Below are positions 38,281 to 47,141 of a stretch of 64,000 bases of DNA, one piece after another. Position numbers and translations under genes: made by a program. Every line of letters begins with the position of its first letter. The stretch's first letter is position 1. The notes beneath the pieces were generated by a model. The model saw only the letters and a list, made by a program, of their open reading frames with translations, was not told the DNA's origin and did no database searches. This DNA comes from Nostoc carneum NIES-2107 (lineage in GTDB: Bacteria; Cyanobacteriota; Cyanobacteriia; Cyanobacteriales; Nostocaceae): assembly GCA_002368155.1 (NCBI GenBank), contig AP018180.1:2451947-2515946 (forward strand), written 5' to 3'.

Positions 38281-39274
38281 AATTCCGCACCTCTTGGTTA
38301 TAGCGCGTCAAACTCTCCAGGTTTTTTTGCAAATCGCAAGCTGAGGGTTTGATTGCCAGCGTGCCTAGATTTAATTCATCCTGAAATTTTTTGATTCTGT
38401 CTCGGCAGGTTTGCACGTCACCAATAATTGAATTTTCAATCAAAAAGTCTTCATCAAAACAAATATTGGTGCGATCAAATGCCTTATGACCAGTAGAACT
38501 TTTCTGCATGACAACAGCTGCATTTGCTGTCATTTTTTGGCTGAATTTGCGGATGAAAGGCAACGCCTCTGTTACTGCTTCGTCGTATGTCCTGGCAACA
38601 TAAAAGAAACGAGTCAGTACTAGGTTTTCAGAACCAGTAGAATTTAAGGCACGGTATTTAGCAACAGTATTCCGCAATCTGTGCAGAGAAAAAGGCGGCC
38701 CCCCCATTAAGCCAAAGGAATGTTTGGCGGCAAACCCTACACCGTCATCATCGCCAGTGGCTACATATACGGGAATTTGTGCTTGCAAAGGTTTGGGGTA
38801 AATTGTCAGGCGATCGCATTGATAATATTGCCCGTTAAATGATACTTCTGTTTCATATAAAAGCTTTTGAATCAATGCCATTGCCTCTAGCATCTGGGCA
38901 CGAGATTCACCCATTGGTGTGGCAAAATGCTTATTTTGTTCGGGAAATGGCCCGCCTTTGGCAATCCCAAATAACAATCTGCCATTGCATAAATTATCTA
39001 ACGTGGCAATATCTTCAGCCACCCTAATTGGGTTATAAAACGGTAACAATACCGCCGCGGTGCCTAGTTTAATTGTTGAAGTTAATGCCGCTAAATGGCC
39101 TATTAACACCAACATTGAAGGGCTAAGATTGGATTCACTAAAATGATGCTCACTTACCCAGGCTTCTTCAAAACCCAAGCTTTCCGCCTGTTTCACCAAT
39201 GCAACTTGTTCTAAGATGGCACGGTGGGCATCCTGATGATGATTATCGTAATTGCAGAAAAGTCCTGTTTTCAT
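38273..39274 (-). CDS. LLM-class flavin-dependent oxidoreductase (luciferase-like)
   Basis: 333 residues from the ATG at 39274; an in-frame TTG 69 bases earlier would add an unconserved tail and overlap the next gene. TIM-barrel bacterial luciferase-like fold: MKTGLFCNYDNHHQD at the start, ESLGFEEAWVSEHHFSE near 35-51, and TLDNLCNGRLLFGIAKGG near 100. Such enzymes use reduced flavin (FMNH2 or F420) to oxidise alkanes, sulfonates or other small molecules. The substrate is unknown. Followed with overlap by a 123-residue unknown. Confidence 0.87.
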   Translation of the reverse strand: MKTGLFCNYDNHHQDAHRAILEQVALVKQAESLGFEEAWVSEHHFSESNLSPSMLVLIGHLAALTSTIKLGTAAVLLPFYNPIRVAEDIATLDNLCNGRLLFGIAKGGPFPEQNKHFATPMGESRAQMLEAMALIQKLLYETEVSFNGQYYQCDRLTIYPKPLQAQIPVYVATGDDDGVGFAAKHSFGLMGGPPFSLHRLRNTVAKYRALNSTGSENLVLTRFFYVARTYDEAVTEALPFIRKFSQKMTANAAVVMQKSSTGHKAFDRTNICFDEDFLIENSIIGDVQTCRDRIKKFQDELNLGTLAIKPSACDLQKNLESLTRYNQEVRNYV

Positions 39275-39329
39275 TATTTGCTGGTATTGGCAGTTTGCGC
39301 CTACCTTAGATACTCTTTCTCGTACTTTT

Positions 39330-39725
39330 TTAAGATGCAGCAACCCAATGTAATTCCAACCACAGGCGGGGATTATTTTGCTTTAACGTTGACAATGGAT
39401 CGCGGAGCAATCTATCAGCATTCATACAAACTACCTGAACTAATCCCATATTATCTGCTATTTCTCTGAGGACATCTTTTTGCGCTTGCACTTGGGGAAG
39501 CATTTCATCAGAACAATAAATCCCTATATATTGCAAACGTCTTGCAGGTCGTCCCCAAAAACAGGTAATGACCTTCACATGACAATTTTGAAGTAATTCT
39601 CCAACGCTAGGGTAATAGTGATTTACTACTCTAGTAAATTCTTTGGCTAGGATATCTTCGGCAATCATAGCAATTGATATTTCTGTAGCGTTCATCACGC
39701 TATTAATATAACATACATTTGTCAT
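39330..39725 (-). CDS. Hypothetical protein
   Basis: 131 residues from ATG 39725, or 121 from ATG 39695; neither has a clear Shine-Dalgarno sequence. The composition is normal for a folded protein, with seven cysteines and an alpha/beta pattern (EFTRVVNHYYPSVGELLQNCHVKVITCFWGRPARR). Not recognised. It lies 55 bases upstream of the LLM gene on the same strand, so the three genes 39725-37909 may form an operon. Confidence 0.6.
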   Translation of the reverse strand: MTNVCYINSVMNATEISIAMIAEDILAKEFTRVVNHYYPSVGELLQNCHVKVITCFWGRPARRLQYIGIYCSDEMLPQVQAQKDVLREIADNMGLVQVVCMNADRLLRDPLSTLKQNNPRLWLELHWVAAS

Positions 39726-39798
39726 TCAAATATGACATTTATTATTACTTCTTTAGAAGTAAATGTTAATTATTAAGAACATCAAAAAAAATAAAAAA

Positions 39799-39824
39799 GA
39801 GGTAAAAATTTTGTTTTTTACCTC
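39799..39824 (-). terminator. Rho-independent terminator-like hairpin
   Basis: GAGGTAAAAA pairs with TTTTTACCTC. On the minus strand the hairpin is followed by a T-rich run (39783-39798). It would end transcripts of the small-gene operon that stops at 40042; the intervening 215 bases contain no gene. Confidence 0.7.
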
Positions 39825-39887
39825 TCCAGATTGATTTTAAAATTTTTATCAAAGAGTCCAGAGTCAAAGGTCAAGGGTCAAAAATTG

Positions 39888-39911
39888 GAGAGACGCGATT
39901 AATTACGTCTA
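39888..39911. repeat. Dispersed palindrome GAGACGCGATT, copy 2
   Basis: GAGACGCGATTAATTACGTCT, imperfect dyad; relative of 35875 and 55535. It lies in the 316-base spacer 39726-40041, which otherwise holds the terminator and a Pyr-rich CCCC tract. Confidence 0.75.
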
Positions 39912-40041
39912 TACCAAAAGTCAAAAATTCAAAACTTTTAGGTTGCAACTCTCAACAAAATTATTTGTATGAATTTCTCCCCTTTGCTCCCCGCCCCCTT
40001 TTCCCCCAATCCCCAAAGGGGACCCCGAGTCCCCCTTGCCT

Positions 40042-40353
40042 CTAACGTGCATTGCGTTCTGACACTAGAACCTCAGCAACAAGTTGTGGTAAATCTACAA
40101 GGTCAACATATCCGTCTGAACCCTTGATGGGTGACATAAATGTATAATTAGGGTCACAAGCTCCTGTATCGTAGACTTGAATAAACCAGCGATCGGGAAA
40201 TCCTGCTATACCCAGTTCTACAACGTACCAACTCTCACCAACCAGACGAGAATTATTAATTGTAAACCACTCTCTGTCTTGTTCTGAGATATTCCAATCA
40301 GCCATGAGAAACTCAAAAGCTATTTGTCCAGCGTCAGTTTCCGTCAATAGCAT
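40042..40353 (-). CDS. Small hypothetical protein
   Basis: 103 residues; not recognised. Acidic and Trp-rich, with an arrangement like small immunity/SMI1-type or NTF2-like modules (SWYVVELGIAGFPDRWFIQVYDTG), but no family can be assigned. Two bases separate it from the upstream 92-residue gene, so the two are co-transcribed. Confidence 0.65.
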   Translation of the reverse strand: MLLTETDAGQIAFEFLMADWNISEQDREWFTINNSRLVGESWYVVELGIAGFPDRWFIQVYDTGACDPNYTFMSPIKGSDGYVDLVDLPQLVAEVLVSERNAR

Positions 40354-40355
40354 TG

Positions 40356-40634
40356 CTACTCCTCAGATGAAACTTCGGTTTCCAAATTGGCAGCTTCAGT
40401 ATCAGGATACAAACCCAATTGTTGTGCTAATTGACGACCAATAAAAAATAAGAATTGGGCACCATCTTGATTACCTTCATGTGCAAACACAGTTGCCACT
40501 TTTAGCACTGCATATACAAAATCCGAATCAATTAATTCTGGATTTGCTTCTAATACTTCTGGTTCTTGGCCATTAGGGCATCTGAGTAGCTGATCGATTA
40601 AATCAAAATACAGGAGTTGGCGTTCTTCTGTCAT
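40356..40634 (-). CDS. Small helical protein like the N-terminal module of cyanobacterial CHAT/TPR proteins
   Basis: 92 residues, all helical. The sequence LLYFDLIDQLLRCPNGQEPEVLEANPELIDSDFVYAV followed by FLFFIGRQLAQQLG matches my memory of the short N-terminal module that precedes TPR and CHAT domains in many cyanobacterial proteins (inference from pattern). Here it stands alone. Middle gene of a three-gene minus-strand operon. Confidence 0.7.
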   Translation of the reverse strand: MTEERQLLYFDLIDQLLRCPNGQEPEVLEANPELIDSDFVYAVLKVATVFAHEGNQDGAQFLFFIGRQLAQQLGLYPDTEAANLETEVSSEE

Positions 40635-40674
40635 GGTGCTTTTTTTGATGGAAAATGAATAAATTGGAATTTGC

Positions 40675-41103
40675 TTACTGTTCGATACTTTGCTGCCACA
40701 GCCGTTCTAGCATTTCAACTTGTTCTTGAAAAACAGCATTACGATAAACAAGATATCTGTCGTAAGCAATAATCCCTAACCCGACACAAATAGGTGTTAG
40801 CAAGAAAAACCATTGCATAATTGTTGCTAGTTGATATTGCTCTACAACAGTTAAATTATGGGATTGGAAGTTTTGCTTAGAGAGGTTTATGCTTGGCTGA
40901 GATTGAGAGGAGTACACACCCCCCGACTGGGGAACCAAGAAGCTATCGGCTCTCATATTATTGTTTACTTCACAAGTGAGATTCTGTGCTTTTACTAACT
41001 CTAAATGCTTTCCCCAAACCATACTAAATACTAATAAAGCTGGAGATAGCACAGCTAAGAAAACTACACAGACTGTGAGAACATTTAAAAGCTTGACTTT
41101 CAT
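40675..41103 (-). CDS. Small two-helix membrane protein
   Basis: 142 residues from the ATG at 41103, chosen because AAGGGAGA precedes it by 5-6 bases; the frame also opens at TTG 41145. Membrane helices at about 7-28 and 94-117 enclose a roughly 65-residue, Ser/Gln/Asn-rich loop. A basic-acidic amphipathic C-terminus (VEMLERLWQQSIEQ) follows. Not recognised. First gene of an operon with the 92- and 103-residue proteins; it could anchor them at the membrane. Confidence 0.7.
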   Translation of the reverse strand: MKVKLLNVLTVCVVFLAVLSPALLVFSMVWGKHLELVKAQNLTCEVNNNMRADSFLVPQSGGVYSSQSQPSINLSKQNFQSHNLTVVEQYQLATIMQWFFLLTPICVGLGIIAYDRYLVYRNAVFQEQVEMLERLWQQSIEQ

Positions 41104-41563
41104 CTTGGTTCTCCCTTCCCAGGTAGTATGCACCCAGTAAGACAATAATTTCTGTTATTTACCTACACAAATATTGCTGATAATCAAAAAGTTATCAGTT
41201 AACAATTAGCTTATTTTCCATTGTTTATCATGAACTAATTACTAAAAAAGGGGATGATTTGATGCAACCCTTGAACTAATATCTGAAATATATGATTAAA
41301 TTTATCCGCAATGGCAAATTAGTATTCAGTAATACTGAAATAATTTATTCTTGGGATTAGAACCGACGCTCTCACACCCTAAAACTGAGTTTAATGCAGT
41401 TAAGAATAGGGGGTTAAGAAGTCCCCCCTTCATCTCCAGACAGTTGCCTGGGAATGTTGGGGGGTAGAGGGGAATCTCTGCGTAAATCCTATAGGTTTTA
41501 TATCAGCAGGGTTGCTCAATAGCAGTTTATCGGAGCCGGATCAGAATTATTAAAGTTATTAAA

Positions 41564-41763
41564 TTTGTACTCAAAGGCTGGAAATTTTAGCTGATCAGGA
41601 TAATAAAAAATATTTGGGGTATAGGGACTAGTATTTTTTGAGTGGCGTTCTAGTGTTTTTGAAGTTGGGTTCGGGTGGGTTTGTACTCAACCTGAAATAC
41701 TGTGAAATAGCTGATTGCAGAATATTTTTAGCGAGTGATTTAGCTGCTAAAATTTGTACTCAA
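41564..41763. repeat. Three direct TTTGTACTCAA boxes
   Basis: Exact copies at 41564-41574, 41680-41690 and 41753-41763. Each is followed or preceded by a TAGCTG(A/C)T-like segment. Copies of an 11-mer this close are not expected by chance. Confidence 0.75.
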
Positions 41764-42184
41764 CAAATATTCTTGCCTGATAATATATTACGTTAATAGA
41801 AAAATCGATTAAATTTCAGTAAATAGCTATTTTGTTCTGGATAAACTAAACAATATTCAACTTAAATATAAACTCTGGGAAATATATAGGTAGCTTAAGA
41901 GATTATCAAAAGTCAAGATTTAAGTGGGAAATGGGCATGGGGCATTGGGCATGGAAAAGACATGATTTTCAAACTCTAACTCTCTGAGCCTCTGCGTCTC
42001 TGCGTGAGAAAAAACTATCTCACCAATAAGAATCATCAAAATTTTTAATTAAAGATAGGCATCAATCAGCAATTACCAGTTTTCTATCACAATTACCAAG
42101 ACAAGAAGACAAAATGGTTTAAAAGTCAATAGGAAGATTTGCCAAAATTACTATCTAAATCATTGCGATTTTGTGGTTGAGTTA

Positions 42185-42205
42185 GAGTACAAAAATTATG
42201 TACTC
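42185..42205. promoter_or_regulatory. Palindrome built from the same box, upstream of cysK
   Basis: GAGTACA-N7-TGTACTC, centred about 106 bases before the cysK start codon. The right half matches the TTTGTACTCAA boxes and the left half is inverted. Candidate operator for a dimeric regulator; not an NtcA site, whose spacing is GTA-N8-TAC. Confidence 0.5.
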
Positions 42206-42300
42206 AGTGACACTTGAATCTAGATTAAAATACAAGATTACCGTTATAAGTAAAAAATACCTGGCGTTGTTAATGAATTTAGGATTTTAGGAGTTAACGA

Positions 42301-43260
42301 ATGCGAATTGCTAAAGATGTCACAGAACTTATTGGAAGAACTCCTTTAGTTGAACTGAACAAGATTCCGCAAGCAGAGGGAGCAGTAGCGCGGATAGTTG
42401 CCAAACTCGAAGGCATGAACCCAGCTGCCTCAGTTAAAGACCGGATTGGCTTAAATATGGTACTTGCGGCTGAAGCAGATGGTTTAATCGAGCCAGGAAA
42501 AACTATTTTAGTAGAGCCAACTTCCGGTAATACAGGGATTGCCTTAGCAATGGTAGCAGCCGCACGGGGCTACAATTTGATTTTGACAATGCCTGAAACC
42601 ATGAGCAACGAAAGACGGGCGATGTTACGTGCTTATGGTGCAAAGTTAGAGTTAACACCAGGCCCCGAAGGGATGCGGGGAGCAATTCGCAAAGCAGAAG
42701 AAATTGTGGCGAACACACCCAACGCATATATGCTGCAACAGTTCCGCAATGCAGCTAATCCCAAAATTCACCGCGAAACCACCGCCGAAGAAATCTGGGC
42801 GGATACTGATGGTGAAGTAGATATTGTGATTGCTGGTGTAGGTACTGGTGGGACGATTACCGGGATTGCAGAAGTATTGAAAGAACGTAAGCCAACTTTT
42901 CAGGCGATCGCAGTTGAACCGAGCAATAGTCCTGTATTATCCGGTGGGGAAGCTGGGCCGCATAAAATTCAAGGGATTGGCGCTGGCTTTGTTCCCGATG
43001 TTCTCAAGCTGGAATTGGTTGACGAAGTAATTCGCGTCAGCGATGAACAAGCCATGTCATTTGGGCGGCGTTTAGCAAAAGAAGAAGGCTTATTATCGGG
43101 GATATCTTCTGGCGCGGCTTTGTGTGCTGCGTTGCAAGTAGCGAAGCGTCCTGAAAATGCTGGAAAGCTGATTGTAATGATTCAGCCTTCCTTCGGCGAA
43201 CGTTATCTCAGCACCTTGATGTTCCAAGATTTGACTTTGGAATCTGCGGCTGTGCGTTAG
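42301..43260 (+). CDS. cysK: Cysteine synthase A (O-acetylserine sulfhydrylase)
   Basis: 319 residues. It makes cysteine from O-acetylserine and sulfide in the cytosol. The PLP lysine is K46 in ASVKDR, the substrate-binding loop TSGNTG is at 74-79, and the phosphate loop GTGGT lies near 181-185. A good Shine-Dalgarno sequence (TAGGAG) precedes the ATG by 7 bases. Length and motifs are normal. A monocistronic gene following a long leader with repeated palindromic boxes, and followed by a dispersed hairpin at 43300-43333. The C-terminus lacks the CBS domain of cystathionine beta-synthase. Confidence 0.96.
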   Translation: MRIAKDVTELIGRTPLVELNKIPQAEGAVARIVAKLEGMNPAASVKDRIGLNMVLAAEADGLIEPGKTILVEPTSGNTGIALAMVAAARGYNLILTMPETMSNERRAMLRAYGAKLELTPGPEGMRGAIRKAEEIVANTPNAYMLQQFRNAANPKIHRETTAEEIWADTDGEVDIVIAGVGTGGTITGIAEVLKERKPTFQAIAVEPSNSPVLSGGEAGPHKIQGIGAGFVPDVLKLELVDEVIRVSDEQAMSFGRRLAKEEGLLSGISSGAALCAALQVAKRPENAGKLIVMIQPSFGERYLSTLMFQDLTLESAAVR

Positions 43261-43299
43261 GCTACGGTGTACAGGTAGCTGTGTAGTAAAAATCTTTGG

Positions 43300-43333
43300 A
43301 GATCCCCCTAAATCCCCCTTAAAAAGGGGGACT
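43300..43333. repeat. Dispersed GATCCCCCTAAATCCCCC hairpin, copy 1
   Basis: AATCCCCCTTAAAAAGGGGGACT forms a strong hairpin 40 bases after cysK and may terminate its transcript. It is closely repeated at 50738-50776. Confidence 0.8.
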
Positions 43334-43497
43334 AGGATTAAGCCGCTACACGCGCGTCTACGCAATTTTGGGATTTGAGAATTAGACGGTATTTATAGAA
43401 GCTAAAATATGCTTTAACCTGCCCCAATTAGCAATGGTTAGATTTACGCTTATTTTTAATAAAATTTGTCTAGATTAGCAGGCTTATCAGTCGTGAA

Positions 43498-43706
43498 GTT
43501 AGTTTGCGAGTTGAAATGTTAGTTTGCAAGTTGCAATAGTTAGTTTGTGAGTTGCAAATGTTAGTTTGCGAGTTGCAATAGTTAGTTTGCGAGTTGCAAA
43601 TGTTAGTTTGCTAGTCGCAAATGTTAGTTTGCTAGTCGCAAGAGTTAGTTTGCTAGTCGCAAGAGTTAGTTTGCTAGTCGCAAGAGTTAGTTTGTGAGTC
43701 GCAAGT
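43498..43706. repeat. 21-bp tandem repeat array, 10 copies
   Basis: Units start GTTAGTTTGC and continue (G/T)AGT(T/C)GCAA plus two or three bases; starts at 43498 (20 bp), 43518, 43539, 43560, 43581, 43602, 43623, 43644, 43665 and 43686. Later units have T in place of G/C, which shows stepwise duplication. Two further 21-bp arrays occur at 60430 and 62447. Confidence 0.9.
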
Positions 43707-43723
43707 GCTAGTGTCCGCCTCAG

Positions 43724-43852
43724 AATGAATGTGCTGTTGGCGAATCAGTTAGGGGGTTTGACCCATCAATTGAATATTTCCCATATTTTCAGTGCGTTTA
43801 AACGCACTTTATCTATTAGCCCGCAATTCATTGCAGGGCGGGAGAACAACGC
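43724..43852. repeat. About 130-bp element A, inverted copy of B
   Basis: Contains TGTTGGCGAATCA, GGGGTTTGACCCATCAATTG, the perfect palindrome GTGCGTTTAAACGCAC and the hairpin CCCGCAATTCATTGCAGGG. It is the reverse complement of 44723-44852 with few differences. Confidence 0.85.
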
Positions 43853-43946
43853 AAAGCGAAGGGTCTTGTGGTGGGGGTTATACTCAGTTAATTGACCAAC
43901 AGCATTATGAATTCTGAGGCTCATAGCAGAAGTAAGCTAAAGCTGA

Positions 43947-44384
43947 CTAAAGATAAAATTTTTGGGGAGCATCATCATCTTGATTATCTTGCTCTAAAGA
44001 TGCAACTATCGTTCCATTTAAATGATGCTCTTTCTGATTTTTCACATAAATAACAGCTTGTTCCAGTTGTTTTCTACCCAGTGAAAAAACTCCATATCCT
44101 CTTTGCCAAGCAAACATATCTTTTGCAGGATATAAATGATTAATATAATGAGTGCTGCTGCCTTTAATTCTTTGAACAAAATCGGAAATGGAAATTTTGG
44201 GAGGAATAGAAGCTACTAAATGAATATGATTTTCTACGCCGTTAATAGCATGAATAATCGTATTAAGTTCATCGGATTTGCTAATAATATAATTGTAAAG
44301 TCTAACCTCGCGTTCGCTGGTAATTAGTGGCTGACGTTCTTTTGTTGCCCACACCAAATGATAATAAAGTCGCCATAAAGCCAT
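43947..44384 (-). CDS. REP-associated tyrosine transposase (IS200/IS605-like, Y1)
   Basis: 145 residues. HUH single-strand transposase fold: the His-hydrophobic-His motif HIHLVAS near residues 52-58 and the catalytic tyrosine in AVIYVKNQKEHH near 113. No accessory TnpB is present. It lies between two about 130-bp palindromic elements in inverted orientation (43724-43852 and 44723-44852), the arrangement expected for RAYT proteins with their cognate REP sequences. It could mobilise or maintain those elements. The length is normal, so the gene appears intact. Confidence 0.88.
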   Translation of the reverse strand: MALWRLYYHLVWATKERQPLITSEREVRLYNYIISKSDELNTIIHAINGVENHIHLVASIPPKISISDFVQRIKGSSTHYINHLYPAKDMFAWQRGYGVFSLGRKQLEQAVIYVKNQKEHHLNGTIVASLEQDNQDDDAPQKFYL

Positions 44385-44569
44385 AAATTCACTCTATTTG
44401 TGATTTTCAATATTTTGTTGTTTAGTATTCCCATAATGACCAAAAAATTATGGTGTGGTTGCGTCGTTAGTGTCAAATTCAGCTATAAATGGCTGAACTG
44501 TTGACTTCTGTTTCTACGCAGAAATTCATTCTGAGGCGTTTTCTGAGGTTGTAGGTTTTGATCCATCTC

Positions 44570-44720
44570 CCGCAAGGAACTGAAGTTCCTTGCTCATAGT
44601 CAAAGTCATCTTCAGATGACTAAATATGGTCAAAATTTTGAGTCTACTTGAGTAGACTTGATCTATTAGCCTCTTAATTCATTAAGAGGCGGGTGTGGAA
44701 GGCTAGACGGAAATTCCTTT
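44570..44720. repeat. Cluster of short REP-like hairpins
   Basis: AAGGAACTGAAGTTCCTT, GTCATCTTCAGATGAC, AGTCTACTTGAGTAGACT and GCCTCTTAATTCATTAAGAGGC are four perfect or near-perfect dyads in a row. Together with the A/B/C elements they look like arrays of REP units. Confidence 0.8.
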
Positions 44721-44722
44721 TG

Positions 44723-44852
44723 TGTTGTTCTCCCGCCCTGCAATGAATTGCGGGCTAATATACAAAGTGCGTTCAAACGCACTGAAAATATGGAAAATAT
44801 TCAATTGATGGGTCAAACCCCCCACATGATTCGCCAACAGCAGCATTCATTA
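44723..44852. repeat. About 130-bp element B, inverted copy of A
   Basis: Reads TTGTTCTCCCGCCCTGCAAT, then the palindrome GTGCGTTCAAACGCAC, then CAATTGATGGGTCAAACCCC and TGATTCGCCAACAG. It faces element A across the transposase gene. Confidence 0.85.
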
Positions 44853-44889
44853 ACAGGCGGGTGTGGAAGGCTAGACGGAACTTCCTTTT

Positions 44890-44971
44890 GCGTTGTTCTC
44901 CCGCCCTGCAATGAATTGATTGCTCATAGTGAAAGTGCGTTTAAACGCACTGAAAATATGGGAAATATTCA
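44890..44971. repeat. Partial third copy (C) of the same element
   Basis: Starts GCGTTGTTCTCCCGCCCTGC, has GTGCGTTTAAACGCAC, and ends at GGGAAATATTCAA. Same orientation as B, with the middle hairpin altered. A spurious ORF through B and C contains SAFKRTEN twice. Confidence 0.8.
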
Positions 44972-45129
44972 AATAAACACAAGCAATTGACACTCTCAGC
45001 GCTAATTCTTCACAACTGGCGACAATACTGCTTGGTTAAATCTAAAAAAAATTTGATCGCTCCGCTTCTCTACACTCTAAAAGCAAAAAAGAACAAGCGT
45101 AAAGGAAAAAAGGACTAAAGCATAAAGGG

Positions 45130-47019
45130 CTAACGAAGAATCCTCTCAAACACGCAGACAACACGAAAACCATTACTGTAGGAGCGGTTGCCGCGGAGAC
45201 CGTCGTTGCGAGACGCGGAACGGCAGTAATCAGGATAGTCGTACCAGCAACCACCCCGCAGCAAGGCTCTTCCTTGTTTTTGATAAAGTTGATTATGATC
45301 ATCAAACCACGCACTACCATCTGCTGGCGCTCCTTGATAGCTGCTAAGCCAATCATCTTGACAATCATCTTGACACCACTCGCAAACATTGCCGTGCATA
45401 TCATATAATCCAAAGCCATTGGGTGAAAAACTTCCTACTTCTGTTGTTCCTCTACGATATTTGCCCTTTGGCTCAGAAGCGTAAGTGTAATCACCATTGT
45501 AATTGGCTAACTCACTGATCATCGTCTCCCCAAAGTGAAATGGTGTTGTTGTTCCTGCTCGACAGGCGTATTCCCACTCTGCTTCACTAGGTAGGCGATA
45601 TTGCTTGTTTGTATTTTTTGAAAGGCGATCGCAAAACTCAACTGCATCGTACCAAGACACGTTTTCTACTGGTAGCCTATCTCCTTTAAAATTAGATGTT
45701 GCTGAATTCAAATCACGGTTAACTTTGGGTAGTGCTGCTACTCTTCTCCATTGCACTTGGGTAACTAGATATTTACCCATAAAGAATGATTCAACTGTTA
45801 CTTGATGCTGAGGTTTTTCATTATCTTTTCCTTCCCCTGATGGTGAACCCATGATAAATTTCCCACTAGGAATGGCAACCATTTCCAAAATGACACCATT
45901 GCCTAAGTCTTCAGTAAAATATTGCGATTGACGTTTTTCTCGTTTAACTTCCTCACCTTTAGCATTTACCGTCACCACATCGAATTTAAATACTTGTAGT
46001 TTAGGAGTGACTGACTTCTCTCCCCTTAAGAAAGTAACAGGCTCAGGAGTTGCCTCAGTTGACCTTTCTCCCGTTGAGGAAGTAACAGGCTCAGGGGTTG
46101 CTGGTGCTGAAGAAACTGCCTGTTTATTGGCAATTCTGATAAATGCTTCCATTACCTGCATATCTGACCCCCTAGCAGCCACATTCACCCGCAGCCATAA
46201 TTGTCTAGCTAATTCCCAATCTCCTATAACTTCAGCTTGATAAGCATCTAGTTTCAATTGGTTAATATCATTCAGCGTCGCGTAGTCGGGTAACAAAATT
46301 AGGTGTAGTTTTGTCGCAGGTTCGGCTATTGCGTATGGATTTTGCAGAATTTTCCGGTGTGTTTGATTAATTGTGGGTACTCTTGCTTGTAAATATCTGT
46401 CCAATCTTTCTACTGTGGCGCAATTTCCTGCACCTGCTATCCTCAATCCTTCTAACAAAGCTTGGGTGAATGAGCCATGTTGCAACTGCTCAATTTCATA
46501 AGATTTTTGACTGGGACTGCAAGAGTAAAAAGTAACTACTCCTTGATGTTCTGCACCAATACCCACTCCTCGCCTGCTTCCTTCATCACGGCAAGCGTCT
46601 AAAAATAACACTACATTATCAGCCCCACTACGGCGCAATCTTTGGGTGACATAATCAACGGGGATGGCTGTATGTTCTACGTCACCTGGGTCGCTATCTA
46701 TCAGCATTAAATAATCTCGGTCAGCTTCCCGACAACCATGACCAGCAAAGAAAAACCAGAGATTATCCCCAGATTCGAGTAGTGGCTTTTCAAAGTTTGC
46801 CCGTAAGAAGCGCCGCAAGTTACCGTAAGTCGGCTGTGTGGGTATCGGTGGATTGGTGGGAATTGGGGGAGAATCGTCAGTAAATAAGAAAACTTGATCA
46901 AATCTGGCTTCTTGTTTAAACCAATCGTGCATAGCTTCGGCATCTAGTTTGGCGTAATTTAGGTGCTGAAGGTTGTTGTATTGATTAATGCCAATTGCTA
47001 CTGCCCAATTTTTAGCCAT
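45130..47019 (-). CDS. Caspase-FGE protein 1 with a DGR-like variable C-terminus
   Basis: 629 residues. Residues about 1-245 are a peptidase C14 (caspase/metacaspase-like) domain with His94 in FAGHG and Cys143 in FLDACRD, both catalytic residues present. A short helical segment with a TPEPVT...GE repeat near 300-335 leads to a formylglycine-generating-enzyme type (FGE-sulfatase, C-type-lectin-fold) domain from about 375 (EMVAIPSGKFIMGSPSGEG, YRLPSEAEWEYACRAGTTTPF, GLYDMHGNV). The last 45 residues form the candidate variable region. The domain pair is known for bacterial conflict systems, where a recognition domain triggers the protease. The gene is divergent from a Pepco gene and a second, longer paralogue, with 122 bases between starts. 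The function is therefore inferred as surveillance, not sulfatase activation. Confidence 0.9.
   Translation of the reverse strand: MAKNWAVAIGINQYNNLQHLNYAKLDAEAMHDWFKQEARFDQVFLFTDDSPPIPTNPPIPTQPTYGNLRRFLRANFEKPLLESGDNLWFFFAGHGCREADRDYLMLIDSDPGDVEHTAIPVDYVTQRLRRSGADNVVLFLDACRDEGSRRGVGIGAEHQGVVTFYSCSPSQKSYEIEQLQHGSFTQALLEGLRIAGAGNCATVERLDRYLQARVPTINQTHRKILQNPYAIAEPATKLHLILLPDYATLNDINQLKLDAYQAEVIGDWELARQLWLRVNVAARGSDMQVMEAFIRIANKQAVSSAPATPEPVTSSTGERSTEATPEPVTFLRGEKSVTPKLQVFKFDVVTVNAKGEEVKREKRQSQYFTEDLGNGVILEMVAIPSGKFIMGSPSGEGKDNEKPQHQVTVESFFMGKYLVTQVQWRRVAALPKVNRDLNSATSNFKGDRLPVENVSWYDAVEFCDRLSKNTNKQYRLPSEAEWEYACRAGTTTPFHFGETMISELANYNGDYTYASEPKGKYRRGTTEVGSFSPNGFGLYDMHGNVCEWCQDDCQDDWLSSYQGAPADGSAWFDDHNQLYQKQGRALLRGGCWYDYPDYCRSASRNDGLRGNRSYSNGFRVVCVFERILR
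45153..45261 (-). other. Candidate DGR variable region 1
   Basis: Runs from codons LRGGCW to GFRVVC. It shares TGCCGTTCCGCGTCTCGC exactly with the second paralogue (45208-45225 here) and a 22-base end (45153-45174) covering NGFRVVC. Between these, most differences fall in codon positions 1-2 of codons ending in C or T. Confidence 0.6.
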
Positions 47020-47141
47020 TCTGCCTTGCTATGCTCGTCTGTTTGCCAGTTTGCGTGTTACTACTGAATAATAGTAATGCAAGATTCCTGAAAGCTTGGT
47101 AAAAGCTAATTAAATCAAGAATAATTTAAATCATTAAAGTT

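Larger units (their letters stand above)
41104..42300. other. 1.2-kb non-coding leader region of cysK
   Basis: It contains the divergent promoters of cysK and the small membrane protein operon, a GGGGGTTAAGAAGTCCCCCC hairpin near 41408, and four TTTGTACTC-type boxes (separate entries). No ORF with coding character was found on either strand. Confidence 0.6.

Noticed and set aside
42185-42205. NtcA binding site
   Set aside because: The GTA and TAC halves are 11 bases apart rather than 8, so it does not meet the NtcA consensus.
43498-43706. Array considered as a CRISPR
   Set aside because: Units are contiguous 21-mers with no unique spacers and no cas genes are near.
44748-44990. 80-residue ORF with SAFKRTENM twice
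   Set aside because: It is a translation of two copies of the REP-like element (B and C), not a conserved protein.
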